Below, piece after piece: positions 1 to 8,086 of a DNA stretch of 64,000 nt. Source of the stretch: Halonatronomonas betaini (lineage in GTDB: Bacteria; Bacillota; Halanaerobiia; Halanaerobiales; Halarsenatibacteraceae); contig NZ_JADPIE010000002.1 in assembly GCF_015666175.1 (NCBI RefSeq), positions 434,001 to 498,000 of the forward strand. The letters are read 5' to 3'. Below the pieces are notes generated by a model. The model searched no databases and was not told the origin of the DNA. It saw only the letters and a program-made list of their open reading frames with translations. Position 1 is the stretch's first letter. The number at the start of each line of letters is the position of its first letter. Both the position numbers and the translations under genes were made by a program.

Positions 1-108
1 AGCCTTTATACCTTAATAACTGCTTATAAGAGCGAAGGCAACTGGCTTAAATTTTTCTTAGGTGCAAGAAAAGATTCTCTAATCAACTCAGAACAGGCGG
101 TTAAATAA
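1..108 (+). CDS. C-terminal end of an unidentified protein (5' part outside the window)
   Basis: An open frame enters from the left edge and stops with TAA at 106-108. The visible 35 residues end in LINSEQAVK and include the hydrophobic/aromatic stretch NWLKFFLGA. This is too little to recognise a family. The stop overlaps the ATG of the next gene by one base (TAATG), which suggests translational coupling and a shared operon with the DUF3159 membrane protein. Confidence 0.6.
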   Translation, partial: SLYTLITAYKSEGNWLKFFLGARKDSLINSEQAVK

Positions 109-779
109 TGGCTATAAACTCTCAGGAAATAATCGATGAACTAAAATCAGTAATTTCAGGCAGAACCTTTGATGCAGTTTTGCCCCCCTTAGTTTTTGTC
201 TTTACCAATAACCTCTTCAATCTAAACATCGCTGCAATCATAGCATTAAGTTTAGCAGCAATTCTAGCCATCCGCAGGTTTATTAAAGGTGAAAACTGGT
301 TTTATGCCCTGGGCGGCCTGCTTGGTACAGGCCTGGCTGCCGGCCTTGCCCTCATCTCAAGGACTGCCACAGGTTATTTTATCCCTGGTATTATAACCAG
401 CATCCTAATTCTTATAATAGCCCTGATTAGCTTAATCCTTAAAAAGCCACTGGCTGCCTGGGCCAGTCATCTAACCAGAGGCTGGCCCCTGGAATGGTTC
501 TGGCGAGATGACATCAAACCGGCCTACCAGGAAGTCACCATCTTCTGGGCAGTCTTATTCGCAGTCCGCTTAACAGTCCAGCTTATTTTATTTAGAGCAG
601 GAGATGCCACCAGACTTGCCTGGGCCAATACTATATTAGGCTGGCCAGTCACAATTTCTGTTTTAATTTTAAGTTATATCTATGGTATCTGGAGACTAAA
701 AAAGCTAGGAGGGCCAGGAGTTGATGAATTCAGGGAAGGCAAAGAACCGCCCTGGGAGGGCCAGAAAAAGGGCTTCTAA
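108..779 (+). CDS. DUF3159 family membrane protein
   Basis: A 223-residue integral membrane protein with about five to six hydrophobic segments (roughly residues 25-50, 65-80, 87-112, 145-162 and 178-197). The C-terminal half carries the pattern I associate with DUF3159: LTRGWPLEWFWRDD, then PAYQEVTIFWA, and a cytoplasmic tail with GGPGVDEFREG and PPWEGQ. Its biochemical role is not known to me. It starts on an ATG overlapping the stop of the upstream partial gene, so it is probably the second gene of an operon. The family is best known from actinobacteria, so its presence in a Firmicute-like genome is mildly unusual. The family assignment comes from remembered motifs. Confidence 0.75.
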   Translation: MAINSQEIIDELKSVISGRTFDAVLPPLVFVFTNNLFNLNIAAIIALSLAAILAIRRFIKGENWFYALGGLLGTGLAAGLALISRTATGYFIPGIITSILILIIALISLILKKPLAAWASHLTRGWPLEWFWRDDIKPAYQEVTIFWAVLFAVRLTVQLILFRAGDATRLAWANTILGWPVTISVLILSYIYGIWRLKKLGGPGVDEFREGKEPPWEGQKKGF

Positions 780-902
780 AAAATTTCTAGCCCCGGGTAA
801 ATATCTTGAATCTATATTTAATATGTTTATTCACTTATAAAATTGTTCACTAAAAAATAAAACCTTAATAATAACTTAACTTTACAGGAGTTGATGATCA
901 TA

Positions 903-1232
903 ATGGCTAAATTCAAAGACTTTTTAAAGCTTGATATCAGAGTTGGTGAAATTATTTCAGCAGAAAATTTTGAAGAGGCCCATGACCCTGCCTATAAACT
1001 GGAAATCGATTTCGGCCAGGAAATAGGTAAAAAACAGTCCAGCGCTCAGATCACGGAACATTATCAACCAGCTGATCTTATCGGCAAGCAGGTACTGGCA
1101 GTAATTAATTTCCCACCAAAACAGATAGCAAATTTCATCTCTGAAGTCCTGGTCTTAGGAACCTATTCTGAAGATGGAGTAATCTTAATTACTCCTGATA
1201 AGGAAGCCAAAAAAGGTGATAAACTGGGATAA
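903..1232 (+). CDS. csaA: CsaA-type tRNA-binding-domain chaperone
   Basis: A 109-residue stand-alone tRNA-binding OB fold. Nearly the whole length matches the CsaA pattern: [10 protein letters not shown] near the start, [17 protein letters not shown]-like ([12 protein letters not shown]), the [10 protein letters not shown] motif, SEVLVLG and a C-terminal ITPD. CsaA is a dimeric export-related chaperone with affinity for SecA and pre-proteins in Bacillus, and related domains bind tRNA. The chosen start is the ATG followed by GCT AAA, matching the usual MA-x(3)-DF N-terminus. An upstream TTG (891) and ATG (894) are in frame, but they sit right next to or within 3 bases of the AGGAG at 886-890. 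It is monocistronic, with a hairpin following at 1239-1258. Confidence 0.88.
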   Translation: MAKFKDFLKLDIRVGEIISAENFEEAHDPAYKLEIDFGQEIGKKQSSAQITEHYQPADLIGKQVLAVINFPPKQIANFISEVLVLGTYSEDGVILITPDKEAKKGDKLG

Positions 1233-1238
1233 AAAAAT

Positions 1239-1258
1239 CCCCGCCAGTTCAGGCGGGG
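1239..1258 (-). terminator. Intrinsic terminator, probably bidirectional
   Basis: A 7-bp GC stem (CCCCGCC / GGCGGGG) with a 6-base loop. On the minus strand the stem is followed by seven T residues (the A run at 1231-1237), so it mainly terminates the small lipoprotein gene. It lies 6 bases past the csaA stop and may also block plus-strand transcription. Confidence 0.75.
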
Positions 1259-1308
1259 TATAAAAACTAAATCTTAATTACAAAATTTATCTCTTTTATC
1301 TGTTTCTG

Positions 1309-1512
1309 CTATAGAATAACATTAAGAGCAGGTGCTTCAGCTATTTCAAAGTCGATCTGAGCAAAACTTTCTTCGACCTCTAACTGATAACCAAAATCAT
1401 CATCCATTTCTTCAAAGTCTTCCTCATCTGGCACACCACAGGCTGCAACAGCAAATACAACCAGTACCATTATAAGACTAAATGCAACAGCTTTCTGTAA
1501 TTTAGTCATCAT
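1309..1512 (-). CDS. Small acidic lipoprotein, function unknown
   Basis: A 67-residue protein with a basic start (TKLQK), a hydrophobic segment at about residues 8-24 and a lipobox VAAC with the cysteine at residue 25. This is followed by a strongly acidic mature part of about 42 residues (DEEDFEEMDDD). The layout is that of a lipoprotein signal peptide cleaved before the cysteine and anchored by lipidation. No family is recognisable. A good GGAGGTG Shine-Dalgarno lies upstream, and a terminator follows at 1239-1258, which supports a real monocistronic gene. The acidic mature part fits a halophile's exported protein. Confidence 0.7.
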   Translation of the reverse strand: MMTKLQKAVAFSLIMVLVVFAVAACGVPDEEDFEEMDDDFGYQLEVEESFAQIDFEIAEAPALNVIL

Positions 1513-1636
1513 TTACACCTCCCCATCTGTTTTTTGTAATTCTTTATTATAATACTAGTATAGATTATAATTATGTAATATATATGGATTTTTCATAGAG
1601 TAATATTAAAATAACCGGGGAAGAATTGTGAAAATT

Positions 1637-1668
1637 AAAAAAGACTGGCAACTTAACAGCCAGCCTTT
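1637..1668 (-). terminator. Intrinsic terminator of the MscS gene
   Basis: A 10-bp stem with one G-T wobble (arms 1640-1649 and 1659-1668) and a 9-base loop. On the minus strand it is followed by a T run (the A's at 1637-1642). It lies about 40 bp downstream of the mechanosensitive channel stop. Confidence 0.8.
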
Positions 1669-1706
1669 ATATTACTCCAAATTAATCTCAGCTTATTTTC
1701 ATAATC

Positions 1707-2603
1707 TTATTCGATCTCAGTCTCAGGCTTAACCTCTAATTTCTTTTCCTTAGCCAGCTTCTTATTTAAGATTAGCTGCTCTTTCCTGGAGGCAAAGCCA
1801 TCTGAGACCTGAGGGTCGAAATGGATATCCATCTGTGGATAAGGAATTCCAATTCCAGCCTCATCAAATCTCCTTTTGACATCTTCATGCATATCAAAGT
1901 TGACAGTAATTGCATCTTTAGTATTTACCCAGACCCTGGTTGTTATATTAACTGAACTGTCAGCATGCTCGCTAACCCTGACAATTGGTTCCGGTTCAGA
2001 GAGGATCTTCTCATTACTGGCAATAATCTCTTTAATAATAGCCTTTGCCTCTTCAAAATCGTCATCATAACCGATCCCAAATACCATGTCAACTCTTCTT
2101 TCAGAATTTGCACTAAAATTAGTTATACTATTATTTGCCAGAGAGCCATTAGGAATATAAACCCGCTTATTGTCCGGGGTATTCATAATAGTATAGAGCA
2201 ATTGAATCTCAATAACTTTACCCAGGTGACTACCTGTATCAATAAAATCTCCTACCTTAAATGGGTGAAAAATTAATAAGAGAACTCCACCGGCAAAGTT
2301 TGCCAGACTTCCCTGGAGAGCAAAACCAACAGCAAAACCGGCAGCACCTAGAATTGCCACAAATGAAGTCATTTCAATGCCGACAGTTGAAGCAGCAGTT
2401 ATCACCAGTAGAACAATTAAAATAGCCTTTAATAATGAAATAGTAAACCTTGTTAGAGTCGGTTCAAACTTATTCTCCAGACCTTTTTCAGCCATCTTTA
2501 CAGCCAGCTTAATTAAAAACCAACCAACAAAGAACAAAATAACCGCAAAGATAAATCTCAAACCATAAAATGAAATTAATTCAACAAGATTAGATGCCTG
2601 CAT
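1707..2603 (-). CDS. mscS: MscS-family small-conductance mechanosensitive channel
   Basis: A 298-residue channel of the compact MscS type. Hydrophobic helices lie at about residues 10-35 and 52-75, then the pore helix TM3 with its Ala/Gly-rich packing surface (GAAGFAVGFALQGSLANF, about 85-103). The beta domain follows with HPFKVGDFI and NGSLANNSITN, then an alpha/beta C-terminal domain ending in the family's usual YPQMDIHF. A Lys/Glu-rich tail extends beyond the domain. Such channels release solutes during hypo-osmotic shock, which suits an organism with osmolyte genes in the same window. The ATG follows GAGGAGGGG. The gene is monocistronic, with a terminator downstream. Confidence 0.95.
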   Translation of the reverse strand: MQASNLVELISFYGLRFIFAVILFFVGWFLIKLAVKMAEKGLENKFEPTLTRFTISLLKAILIVLLVITAASTVGIEMTSFVAILGAAGFAVGFALQGSLANFAGGVLLLIFHPFKVGDFIDTGSHLGKVIEIQLLYTIMNTPDNKRVYIPNGSLANNSITNFSANSERRVDMVFGIGYDDDFEEAKAIIKEIIASNEKILSEPEPIVRVSEHADSSVNITTRVWVNTKDAITVNFDMHEDVKRRFDEAGIGIPYPQMDIHFDPQVSDGFASRKEQLILNKKLAKEKKLEVKPETEIE

Positions 2604-2691
2604 TAAACCCCTCCTCTATAAAAATAATCATTTTCTTATTTTAACTAACTAAATTGTATCATAATATTTACAATTTTTAAATAGGTAAAAC

Positions 2692-2715
2692 AAAAGAGGG
2701 CAGTTAAGCCCCCTT
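2692..2715 (-). terminator. Intrinsic terminator of ileS
   Basis: An 8-bp stem with one wobble pair (2694-2701 with 2708-2715) and the loop AGTTAA. It is followed on the minus strand by TTTTG, 19 bp past the ileS stop. Confidence 0.75.
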
Positions 2716-2733
2716 CCATCTCTTTTATATTAA

Positions 2734-5700
2734 TTATATCTTTCTAACTTTAATTTTAGCAGCATGATCATTTAAATCATAATCCTCACCGGCATCCAGT
2801 CCCTCAACATACTCAATACTGTCAGCAAGGGTCTCATCCTTTATATAATCCTCAAAATCAGCCACAGCAGACTGGATCTCTTGATCGCTATCATATTCAA
2901 TCTCAATCCTGTCCAGCATCTCATAATCGTTGGCCTTTCTCATCTGCTGAACTTTAGAGACAAACTCCCTGGCAAAGCCTTCAGCTTTAAGCTCTGGGGT
3001 TAGCCTGGTATCAAGGATTATAAAGGCATTATTCTCCATGCCAACAGTAAAGCCCTCAAGATTACTGATATTAATAATTACATCCTCTTCAGAGAAAGTA
3101 AAATCTTCACCGTCAAGATCAACAGTAATCTCTTCGCCATCCTCTAAAGCCTTGGCAGTTTCACTGGCATCAAGCTCCTGTAATTTAGAGGCAAATACCT
3201 TGACCTTATCCCTGAGTTTAGGGCCAACCAGCTGGAAATTAGGCTTTAAGCTATATTCCATATACTCACCTAGTTCATCGGTAAAGACGACCTCTTTAAC
3301 ATTTAACTCCTCTTTCATCAGCGGCACCAGATCAGAAATTAATTCCTCGTGCCGGCCATCCACCAGCACCTGGGCAATTGGCTGTCTGACCTTGAGTTCC
3401 TCGGTCTCTCTGGCCGATCTGCCTAATGTGACCAGCTCTCTAACAAGCCCCATCTTCTCTTCCAGGTGACTATCAACTAAATCATGATCAGCCTCAGGAT
3501 AATCCTCAAGATGGACAGACTTGCCATCAGTCAATAGCTGATAAAGCTCCTCAGATAAATAGGGAACAAATGGAGCAATCAATTTAGTCAGTCCAGTCAA
3601 CACTTCATAGGTCGTTAGATAAACTGATTTTTTATCAGTATCCTTCTCATCAGCCCAGAAACGGCGCCTTGAACGGCGGATATACCAGTTAGATAAATCC
3701 TCATCAACAAAGCTCTGAATTAATCTAACAGCACTGGTTAGATCATAATTCTCCATCTCAGCCTCAACCTGGGCAATCATATTATTATATCTAGAAAGTA
3801 CCCAGCGATCAATTCTGCTCCTATCTTCAACTGGTATTTCAAAGCCTCTAGGATCGATCTCATCAGTATTGGCATAAAGCTGGAAGAAATAATAAACATT
3901 CTTTAAAGTCCTGTAAAACTTACTATCCACTTCATGGAGGCCCTCAATATCAAACCTGGTCGGTGTCCACGGTGGCGAAACATGGAGTAAATACCAGCGG
4001 AGAATATCAGCACCATATTCATCAAATAATTCAAAGGGATCAACTGTATTCCCCTTGGATTTTGACATTTTCTTGCCTTCAGCATCAAGGATTAAATCAT
4101 TAACCAGCACTCTCTTATATGGCGACTTACCGGTTACAAAGGTTGAGATTGCCAGCAAAGAATAGAACCAGCCTCTGGTCTGATCAATCCCCTCACAGAT
4201 AAAGTCAGCCGGGAACTGCTCTTCAAATCTCTCCTGATTCTCAAAAGGATAATGCTGCTGGGCAAATGGCATCGAACCACTATCAAACCAGCAATCAATA
4301 ACCTCTTCAACCCTGGTCATTTTGCCACTACAGTTAGGACATTCAAGATGAATATCATCAACATACGGCCTGTGCAGCTCGATATCATCAGCAACATCCT
4401 CAATTGCCTTCTCCTGAAGCTCAGCAATTGAACCAACAGATGCCAGCTCACCACAGTCACATTTCCAGATATTTAATGGCGTACCCCAGTATCTATTCCT
4501 GGAAATAGCCCAGTCCTTTAGGTTATCAAGCCAGTTACCAAACCTCTTCTCGCCAACATAATCTGGATACCAGTCAACTCCATTATTATTTTCAATCAAC
4601 TTATCCTTTAATTTAGTCATCTCAATATACCAGCTGCCCCGGGCATAATAGAGCAACGGAGTATCACAACGCCAGCAATGAGGGTAATTATGATCCATCT
4701 TCTGGCTTCTAACCAGTTTATCATTCTCAATCAACCATTCAACAATATCCTCATTGGCATCCATCACAAACTGCCCTTCCCAGGGAGTTGTCGTATATTT
4801 GCCATCTTCATCAACAGGCTGCAAGACTGGCAGGTCATATTTTACACCGGTCTGATAATCATCCTCACCAAAAGCCGGGGCAGTATGGACTATTCCAGTA
4901 CCCTCTTCAGCAGTTACATAATCAGCAACAGTTACAAAAAATGCCTTTTTATCAGTCTTAACAAAGGGCATAAACTGTTCATATTCTATACCTTCTAATT
5001 CAGCACCCTTTACTTTATCAACAACCTCATATTCATCGCCAAATACCTCTTCAACTAACCCTTCTTCTAAATAATATAAGTCTTCACGATATCTAACTTT
5101 AAAATAAGTCATCTCTGGACTAACTGTTAAAGCCACATTGGCAGCTAATGTCCAGGGAGTTGTTGTCCAGACTAAGAAGTACTCATCTTTATCTTTCCTC
5201 TTAAACCGTACATAAACCGTCCTACTGGTAATCTCTTCATAACCCTGGGCAACCTCATGGGAGGCCAGGCCAGTCCCACAACGGGCACAATATGGCAGAA
5301 TCTTATGGCCTTCATAAATATAATCTTCCTCAAAAAACTTATTCAAGATCGACCAGACAGATTCTATATAATCATTTTCCAGGGTAATATAGGGATCATC
5401 AAGATCGATCATATAGCCCATCCGCTCGGTCATTTCCCGCCATAAACCTTCATATTCAAAGACAGACTCTCTACATTTCTTGTTAAACTTATCTATACCA
5501 TAATCCTCTATCTCCTGCTTACTATTCAAATCCAGCTTCTTCTCTACTTCAATCTCAACTGGCAACCCATGGGTATCCCAGCCAGCTTTTCTCCTGACAA
5601 GATGCCCCTGCATGGTCTGATATCTACAGACAGTATCCTTTAAAGTTCTACTGATAACATGATGGATACCAGGTCTACCATTAGCAGTCGGTGGCCCCTC

Positions 5701-5841
5701 ATAGAAAACAAATGGCTCTGCATCTTCTCTGTTCTCAATTGTCGCATTAAGTAAATCAATCTCTTCCCAGTAATTTGATAACTCCTGTTCCTTCTCTGAC
5801 TGTTCCTGATCAGAAATAGGTTTAAATACTTCTTTAGACAT
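2734..5841 (-). CDS. ileS: Isoleucyl-tRNA synthetase (long, type-2 form)
   Basis: A 1035-residue class I synthetase that charges tRNA-Ile. The N-terminal Rossmann fold has the HIGH-type signature GRPGIHH (about residues 55-61), and the KMSKS loop is intact (KKMSKSKGNTVDPF, about 590). The editing domain lies between (VWTTTPWTLAANVAL, TAPAFGEDDY). Paired cysteines (CARCGTG and CPNCSGK) suggest bound zinc. A long anticodon-binding region and C-terminal domain follow. Length and motifs match the eukaryote-like IleRS2 group, which includes mupirocin-insensitive enzymes, rather than the roughly 920-residue type 1; that drug property is inferred only. A T-box leader and promoter lie directly upstream. 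Confidence 0.97.
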   Translation of the reverse strand: MSKEVFKPISDQEQSEKEQELSNYWEEIDLLNATIENREDAEPFVFYEGPPTANGRPGIHHVISRTLKDTVCRYQTMQGHLVRRKAGWDTHGLPVEIEVEKKLDLNSKQEIEDYGIDKFNKKCRESVFEYEGLWREMTERMGYMIDLDDPYITLENDYIESVWSILNKFFEEDYIYEGHKILPYCARCGTGLASHEVAQGYEEITSRTVYVRFKRKDKDEYFLVWTTTPWTLAANVALTVSPEMTYFKVRYREDLYYLEEGLVEEVFGDEYEVVDKVKGAELEGIEYEQFMPFVKTDKKAFFVTVADYVTAEEGTGIVHTAPAFGEDDYQTGVKYDLPVLQPVDEDGKYTTTPWEGQFVMDANEDIVEWLIENDKLVRSQKMDHNYPHCWRCDTPLLYYARGSWYIEMTKLKDKLIENNNGVDWYPDYVGEKRFGNWLDNLKDWAISRNRYWGTPLNIWKCDCGELASVGSIAELQEKAIEDVADDIELHRPYVDDIHLECPNCSGKMTRVEEVIDCWFDSGSMPFAQQHYPFENQERFEEQFPADFICEGIDQTRGWFYSLLAISTFVTGKSPYKRVLVNDLILDAEGKKMSKSKGNTVDPFELFDEYGADILRWYLLHVSPPWTPTRFDIEGLHEVDSKFYRTLKNVYYFFQLYANTDEIDPRGFEIPVEDRSRIDRWVLSRYNNMIAQVEAEMENYDLTSAVRLIQSFVDEDLSNWYIRRSRRRFWADEKDTDKKSVYLTTYEVLTGLTKLIAPFVPYLSEELYQLLTDGKSVHLEDYPEADHDLVDSHLEEKMGLVRELVTLGRSARETEELKVRQPIAQVLVDGRHEELISDLVPLMKEELNVKEVVFTDELGEYMEYSLKPNFQLVGPKLRDKVKVFASKLQELDASETAKALEDGEEITVDLDGEDFTFSEEDVIINISNLEGFTVGMENNAFIILDTRLTPELKAEGFAREFVSKVQQMRKANDYEMLDRIEIEYDSDQEIQSAVADFEDYIKDETLADSIEYVEGLDAGEDYDLNDHAAKIKVRKI

Positions 5842-5867
5842 TTATTGATCACACTCCTAAAATTATT

Positions 5868-6070
5868 TAAAATAATAAAATCCCTGAGTAATAAAATATT
5901 ACCCAGGGACGAAATATACATCGCGGTACCACCCATATTACAGGCATCAAAACCTGTCACTCAATTAACTGTTAACGCCAGCAATACGAGATTACCTACT
6001 ATTATTTCAGAAATCCAGCTCCAGGATGATATTCCCTTCACAGCCATTTAAATATATAATTCATATTCTC
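5868..6070 (-). ncRNA. T-box leader of ileS
   Basis: The conserved T-box segment GGGTGGTACCGCG reads on the minus strand at 5934-5922. It is followed by the terminator alternative: a 13-bp stem (5881-5893 with 5897-5909, loop AAA) ending in a T-rich run. The sequence upstream (5940-6060) holds further hairpins, including GACAGGTTTTGATGCCTGT just before the T-box. The 5' end is set by the promoter -10 at 6075-6080. T-boxes sense uncharged tRNA, here expected to be tRNA-Ile. I did not assign the specifier codon with confidence. Confidence 0.93.
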
Positions 6071-6074
6071 TTTA

Positions 6075-6103
6075 ATAATAAATTATTTATAGCCTATTGT
6101 CAA
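6075..6103 (-). promoter_or_regulatory. Sigma-A type promoter of the ileS leader
   Basis: A perfect -35 TTGACA (minus strand, 6103-6098), a 17-bp spacer and a -10 TATTAT (6080-6075). Transcription would begin about 6068, just ahead of the T-box stem region. Confidence 0.85.
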
Positions 6104-6188
6104 GTTTTAAAGAGAAAATCACTTTAATAATTTAAAATTAACAAACTGCCTGGATTTCTGCTAAATATATTAATATTTCAACCATAAT

Positions 6189-6276
6189 TTATCCAGTTCT
6201 GCTCCAGGATTGCTCCAGGACTCCTCCGGGAATGCTCCGGGACCGCTCCGGCCTTGCTCCAGGTCTGCTCCATAAA
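6189..6276. repeat. Eight phased copies of a degenerate 11-bp repeat
   Basis: The segment divides exactly into eight 11-bp units with consensus TNCTCCRGGAN, for example tgctccaggat, tgctccaggac and tgctccgggac in register. The CTCC core is in seven units and the first has ATCC. An array with the same core, unit length and copy number lies at 49580-49667. The period is not a multiple of three, so coding is unlikely. It lies in the 573-bp gap between the ileS leader and the first FMN-binding gene. Confidence 0.8.
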
Positions 6277-6342
6277 CAGCCCTGACCTCTAATTAACCTA
6301 AACCGACTTTAACAGTGGATTTAATTTAACCAGCTTAAAATC

Positions 6343-6369
6343 AAAATAGGAGCAGGTCTCCCTGCCCCT
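6343..6369 (-). terminator. Intrinsic terminator of the first FMN-binding gene
   Basis: A 9-bp GC-rich stem (6348-6356 with 6361-6369, one wobble) and a 4-base loop, followed by ATTTT on the minus strand. It lies about 45 bp past the stop codon. Confidence 0.85.
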
Positions 6370-6414
6370 AGATATATATAATACTTAATTAAAGGTTTTA
6401 TTTAGTGAAATATA

Positions 6415-7101
6415 TTATAGCCCAGCTTTATTTAAAGCATTAGTGACTGCTTCTGACCACATACCTGAACTGCTGGTAGCACCAGAGAACACATCAACAT
6501 CAGCTGAATTAGCTTCTACAAAACGAGAAGGCATTTCTTCCTGAGCATCATGATATACATCATAACTATAATCTGAATCTTTATAAACTAATTCACCATC
6601 ATCATCTTGAAGCTCTTCAAGTCTAACATCTACAATCTCGCCAGCTTCAACAGTTACCCAGGCAAGACCTCTGCCACCTCTATCGCTAAATTCTGAATAT
6701 CCAAGGAAAGTACCATCAAAAACTTCCTGACCTTCAGCTTTAGCTAGGGCCATTTCAACAGCTTCCATAGATTTCTCACTAGTACTGGTAGCGCCAGAAA
6801 CAACATCAATATCAGCTGAATTAGCCTCTACAAATCTTTCAGGTAAAACCTCAATGGCCTCATGCCAGGTATCATAGCCATAATCTTCACCTTTAGCTTC
6901 ACCAGTATCTATAATCTCAATTAATTCTACAGAGATAATTTCATGCCCTTCGACAGTAACATGGGCTTCAACATAACCTCTATCATTGGCCTCACTAAAA
7001 CCCACATAATCTCCATCTTCTAAATGACCATCCGCCATACCTGCTGCTGAAAAACTGACAACAAAAGCTAGTGCAAGAACTGCCACAAATAATTTCTTCA
7101 T
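6415..7101 (-). CDS. Exported protein with two FMN-binding domains (paralogue A)
   Basis: A 228-residue protein with a signal peptide (residues 1 to about 23, cut after GMA) followed by two copies of the FMN_bind domain, about 28-122 and 130-226. Each ends with NSAD-x-D-V and the flavinylation motif: SGATSTS at 102-108 and SGATSSS at 206-212. In this family the threonine of SGAT is esterified to FMN by ApbE outside the membrane, so this protein could hold two covalent flavins. An ApbE gene lies at 31084-32172. The mature protein is very acidic, as expected for a halophile. It has its own promoter and terminator and a near-identical-length paralogue next door. The electron partner is unknown. 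Confidence 0.88.
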   Translation of the reverse strand: MKKLFVAVLALAFVVSFSAAGMADGHLEDGDYVGFSEANDRGYVEAHVTVEGHEIISVELIEIIDTGEAKGEDYGYDTWHEAIEVLPERFVEANSADIDVVSGATSTSEKSMEAVEMALAKAEGQEVFDGTFLGYSEFSDRGGRGLAWVTVEAGEIVDVRLEELQDDDGELVYKDSDYSYDVYHDAQEEMPSRFVEANSADVDVFSGATSSSGMWSEAVTNALNKAGL

Positions 7102-7159
7102 TAATTAAATCTCCCCTTTTCAAATTGGTTTTGTAAAGTATTTAACACTCACATTTACT

Positions 7160-7188
7160 ATAATACATCCTTGTTACATTTTTGTCAA
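7160..7188 (-). promoter_or_regulatory. Promoter of FMN-binding paralogue A
   Basis: TTGACA at 7188-7183, a 17-bp spacer and TATTAT at 7165-7160 on the minus strand. This is near consensus, so strong constitutive expression is likely. Confidence 0.85.
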
Positions 7189-7235
7189 GAGGTTGCGTTA
7201 AAAAAATATCATAACATATGAAAATATTATGAAAC

Positions 7236-7260
7236 AAAAAAAGAGCCCAATTAAGGGCTC
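7236..7260 (-). terminator. Intrinsic terminator of FMN-binding paralogue B
   Basis: A perfect 6-bp stem GAGCCC / GGGCTC with a 6-base loop, followed by seven or more T's on the minus strand. It separates the two paralogues into independent units. Confidence 0.9.
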
Positions 7261-7292
7261 AATCATAAAAACAAATGCATTTTATTAATTTA

Positions 7293-7979
7293 TTAATATC
7301 CAGCTTTTGACATGGCATCTGCTACAGCTTCCATCCACATTTCAGCACTACCAGTTGCACCAGTATAAATATCAACATCAGCTGAATTTGCTTCTATAAA
7401 CCATTCAGGCATTTCTTCTCTGGCTTCATGGAACTCATCCCAGTTATAATCATCATCTTTTAGAACTCTTTCACCGTCATCTTCCTGAACTTCTTCTAAT
7501 CTAACATCAACAATTTCACCATCTTCTATTGTTACCCAGGCTACTCCTAAGCCACCACGGTCACTAACTGATGAGAAGCCTAAAAATCTACCGTCAAAAT
7601 GTTCAACACCTTCAGCTTTAGCTAAAGCCATTGCAACAGCCTCCATTGCCATTTCACTAGTAGTTGTAGCCCCAGTAATAATATCAACATCAGCTGAGTT
7701 AGCTTCTATAAATCTCTCAGGAAGAACTTCCATTGCTTCATGGAACTCATCCCAGCCATAATCTTCATCTTTGGCTTCATTAACATTAGTCCATTCAGTT
7801 AGTTTTACATCAACAATATGGCCATCTTCAATAGTTACATTAGCTTCAACAAATGCCCTGTCAGATGCTGAGCTATACCCTGTAAATTCTCCATCTTCCA
7901 TATGACCATCTGCCATTACATTAACTCCCAATCCTAAAACCACTGCTAAAGCCAGACCAAACACCATCAATTTTCTCAT
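7293..7979 (-). CDS. Exported protein with two FMN-binding domains (paralogue B)
   Basis: A 228-residue paralogue of the neighbouring gene, with the same plan: signal peptide (cut about residue 23, after VMA), then two FMN_bind domains. The attachment motifs are TGATTTS at 102-108 and TGATGSA at 206-212, so both attachment threonines are kept. The strongest shared blocks are EVLPERF-EANSAD in domain one and EEMP-x2-F-EANSADVD in domain two. The likely role is a periplasmic or surface flavin electron carrier flavinylated by ApbE; no partner is encoded beside it. A duplication of a whole two-domain gene is the simplest origin. Its own promoter (8036-8065) and terminator (7236-7260) flank it. 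Confidence 0.88.
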   Translation of the reverse strand: MRKLMVFGLALAVVLGLGVNVMADGHMEDGEFTGYSSASDRAFVEANVTIEDGHIVDVKLTEWTNVNEAKDEDYGWDEFHEAMEVLPERFIEANSADVDIITGATTTSEMAMEAVAMALAKAEGVEHFDGRFLGFSSVSDRGGLGVAWVTIEDGEIVDVRLEEVQEDDGERVLKDDDYNWDEFHEAREEMPEWFIEANSADVDIYTGATGSAEMWMEAVADAMSKAGY

Positions 7980-8035
7980 TCTTTTTCCCCCTTTAATTAA
8001 GTAAAAATATTTTTATGAAATAATTCACTATACCT

Positions 8036-8065
8036 ATAGTACTACATTCGTGATATAAATGTCAA
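8036..8065 (-). promoter_or_regulatory. Promoter of FMN-binding paralogue B
   Basis: TTGACA at 8065-8060, an 18-bp spacer and TACTAT at 8041-8036 on the minus strand. It lies just beyond the end of the upstream EamA gene. Confidence 0.75.
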
Positions 8066-8086
8066 GAGTTATTTTAATTAATTTTA

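Noticed and set aside
891-1232. Detached C-terminal domain of methionyl-tRNA synthetase
   Set aside because: The full-length match, including the start and NFPPKQIA, is to stand-alone CsaA; no metG remains are nearby.
3038-3469. Plus-strand open frame inside ileS
   Set aside because: It is Ser/Thr-rich low-complexity reverse-strand translation of a strongly supported gene, with no ribosome site; similar frames inside dnaE, the GGDEF gene and the ABC ATPase gene were rejected for the same reason.
6189-6276. Coding repeat protein
   Set aside because: The period of 11 shifts frame every unit and no open frame with a start and ribosome site covers the array.
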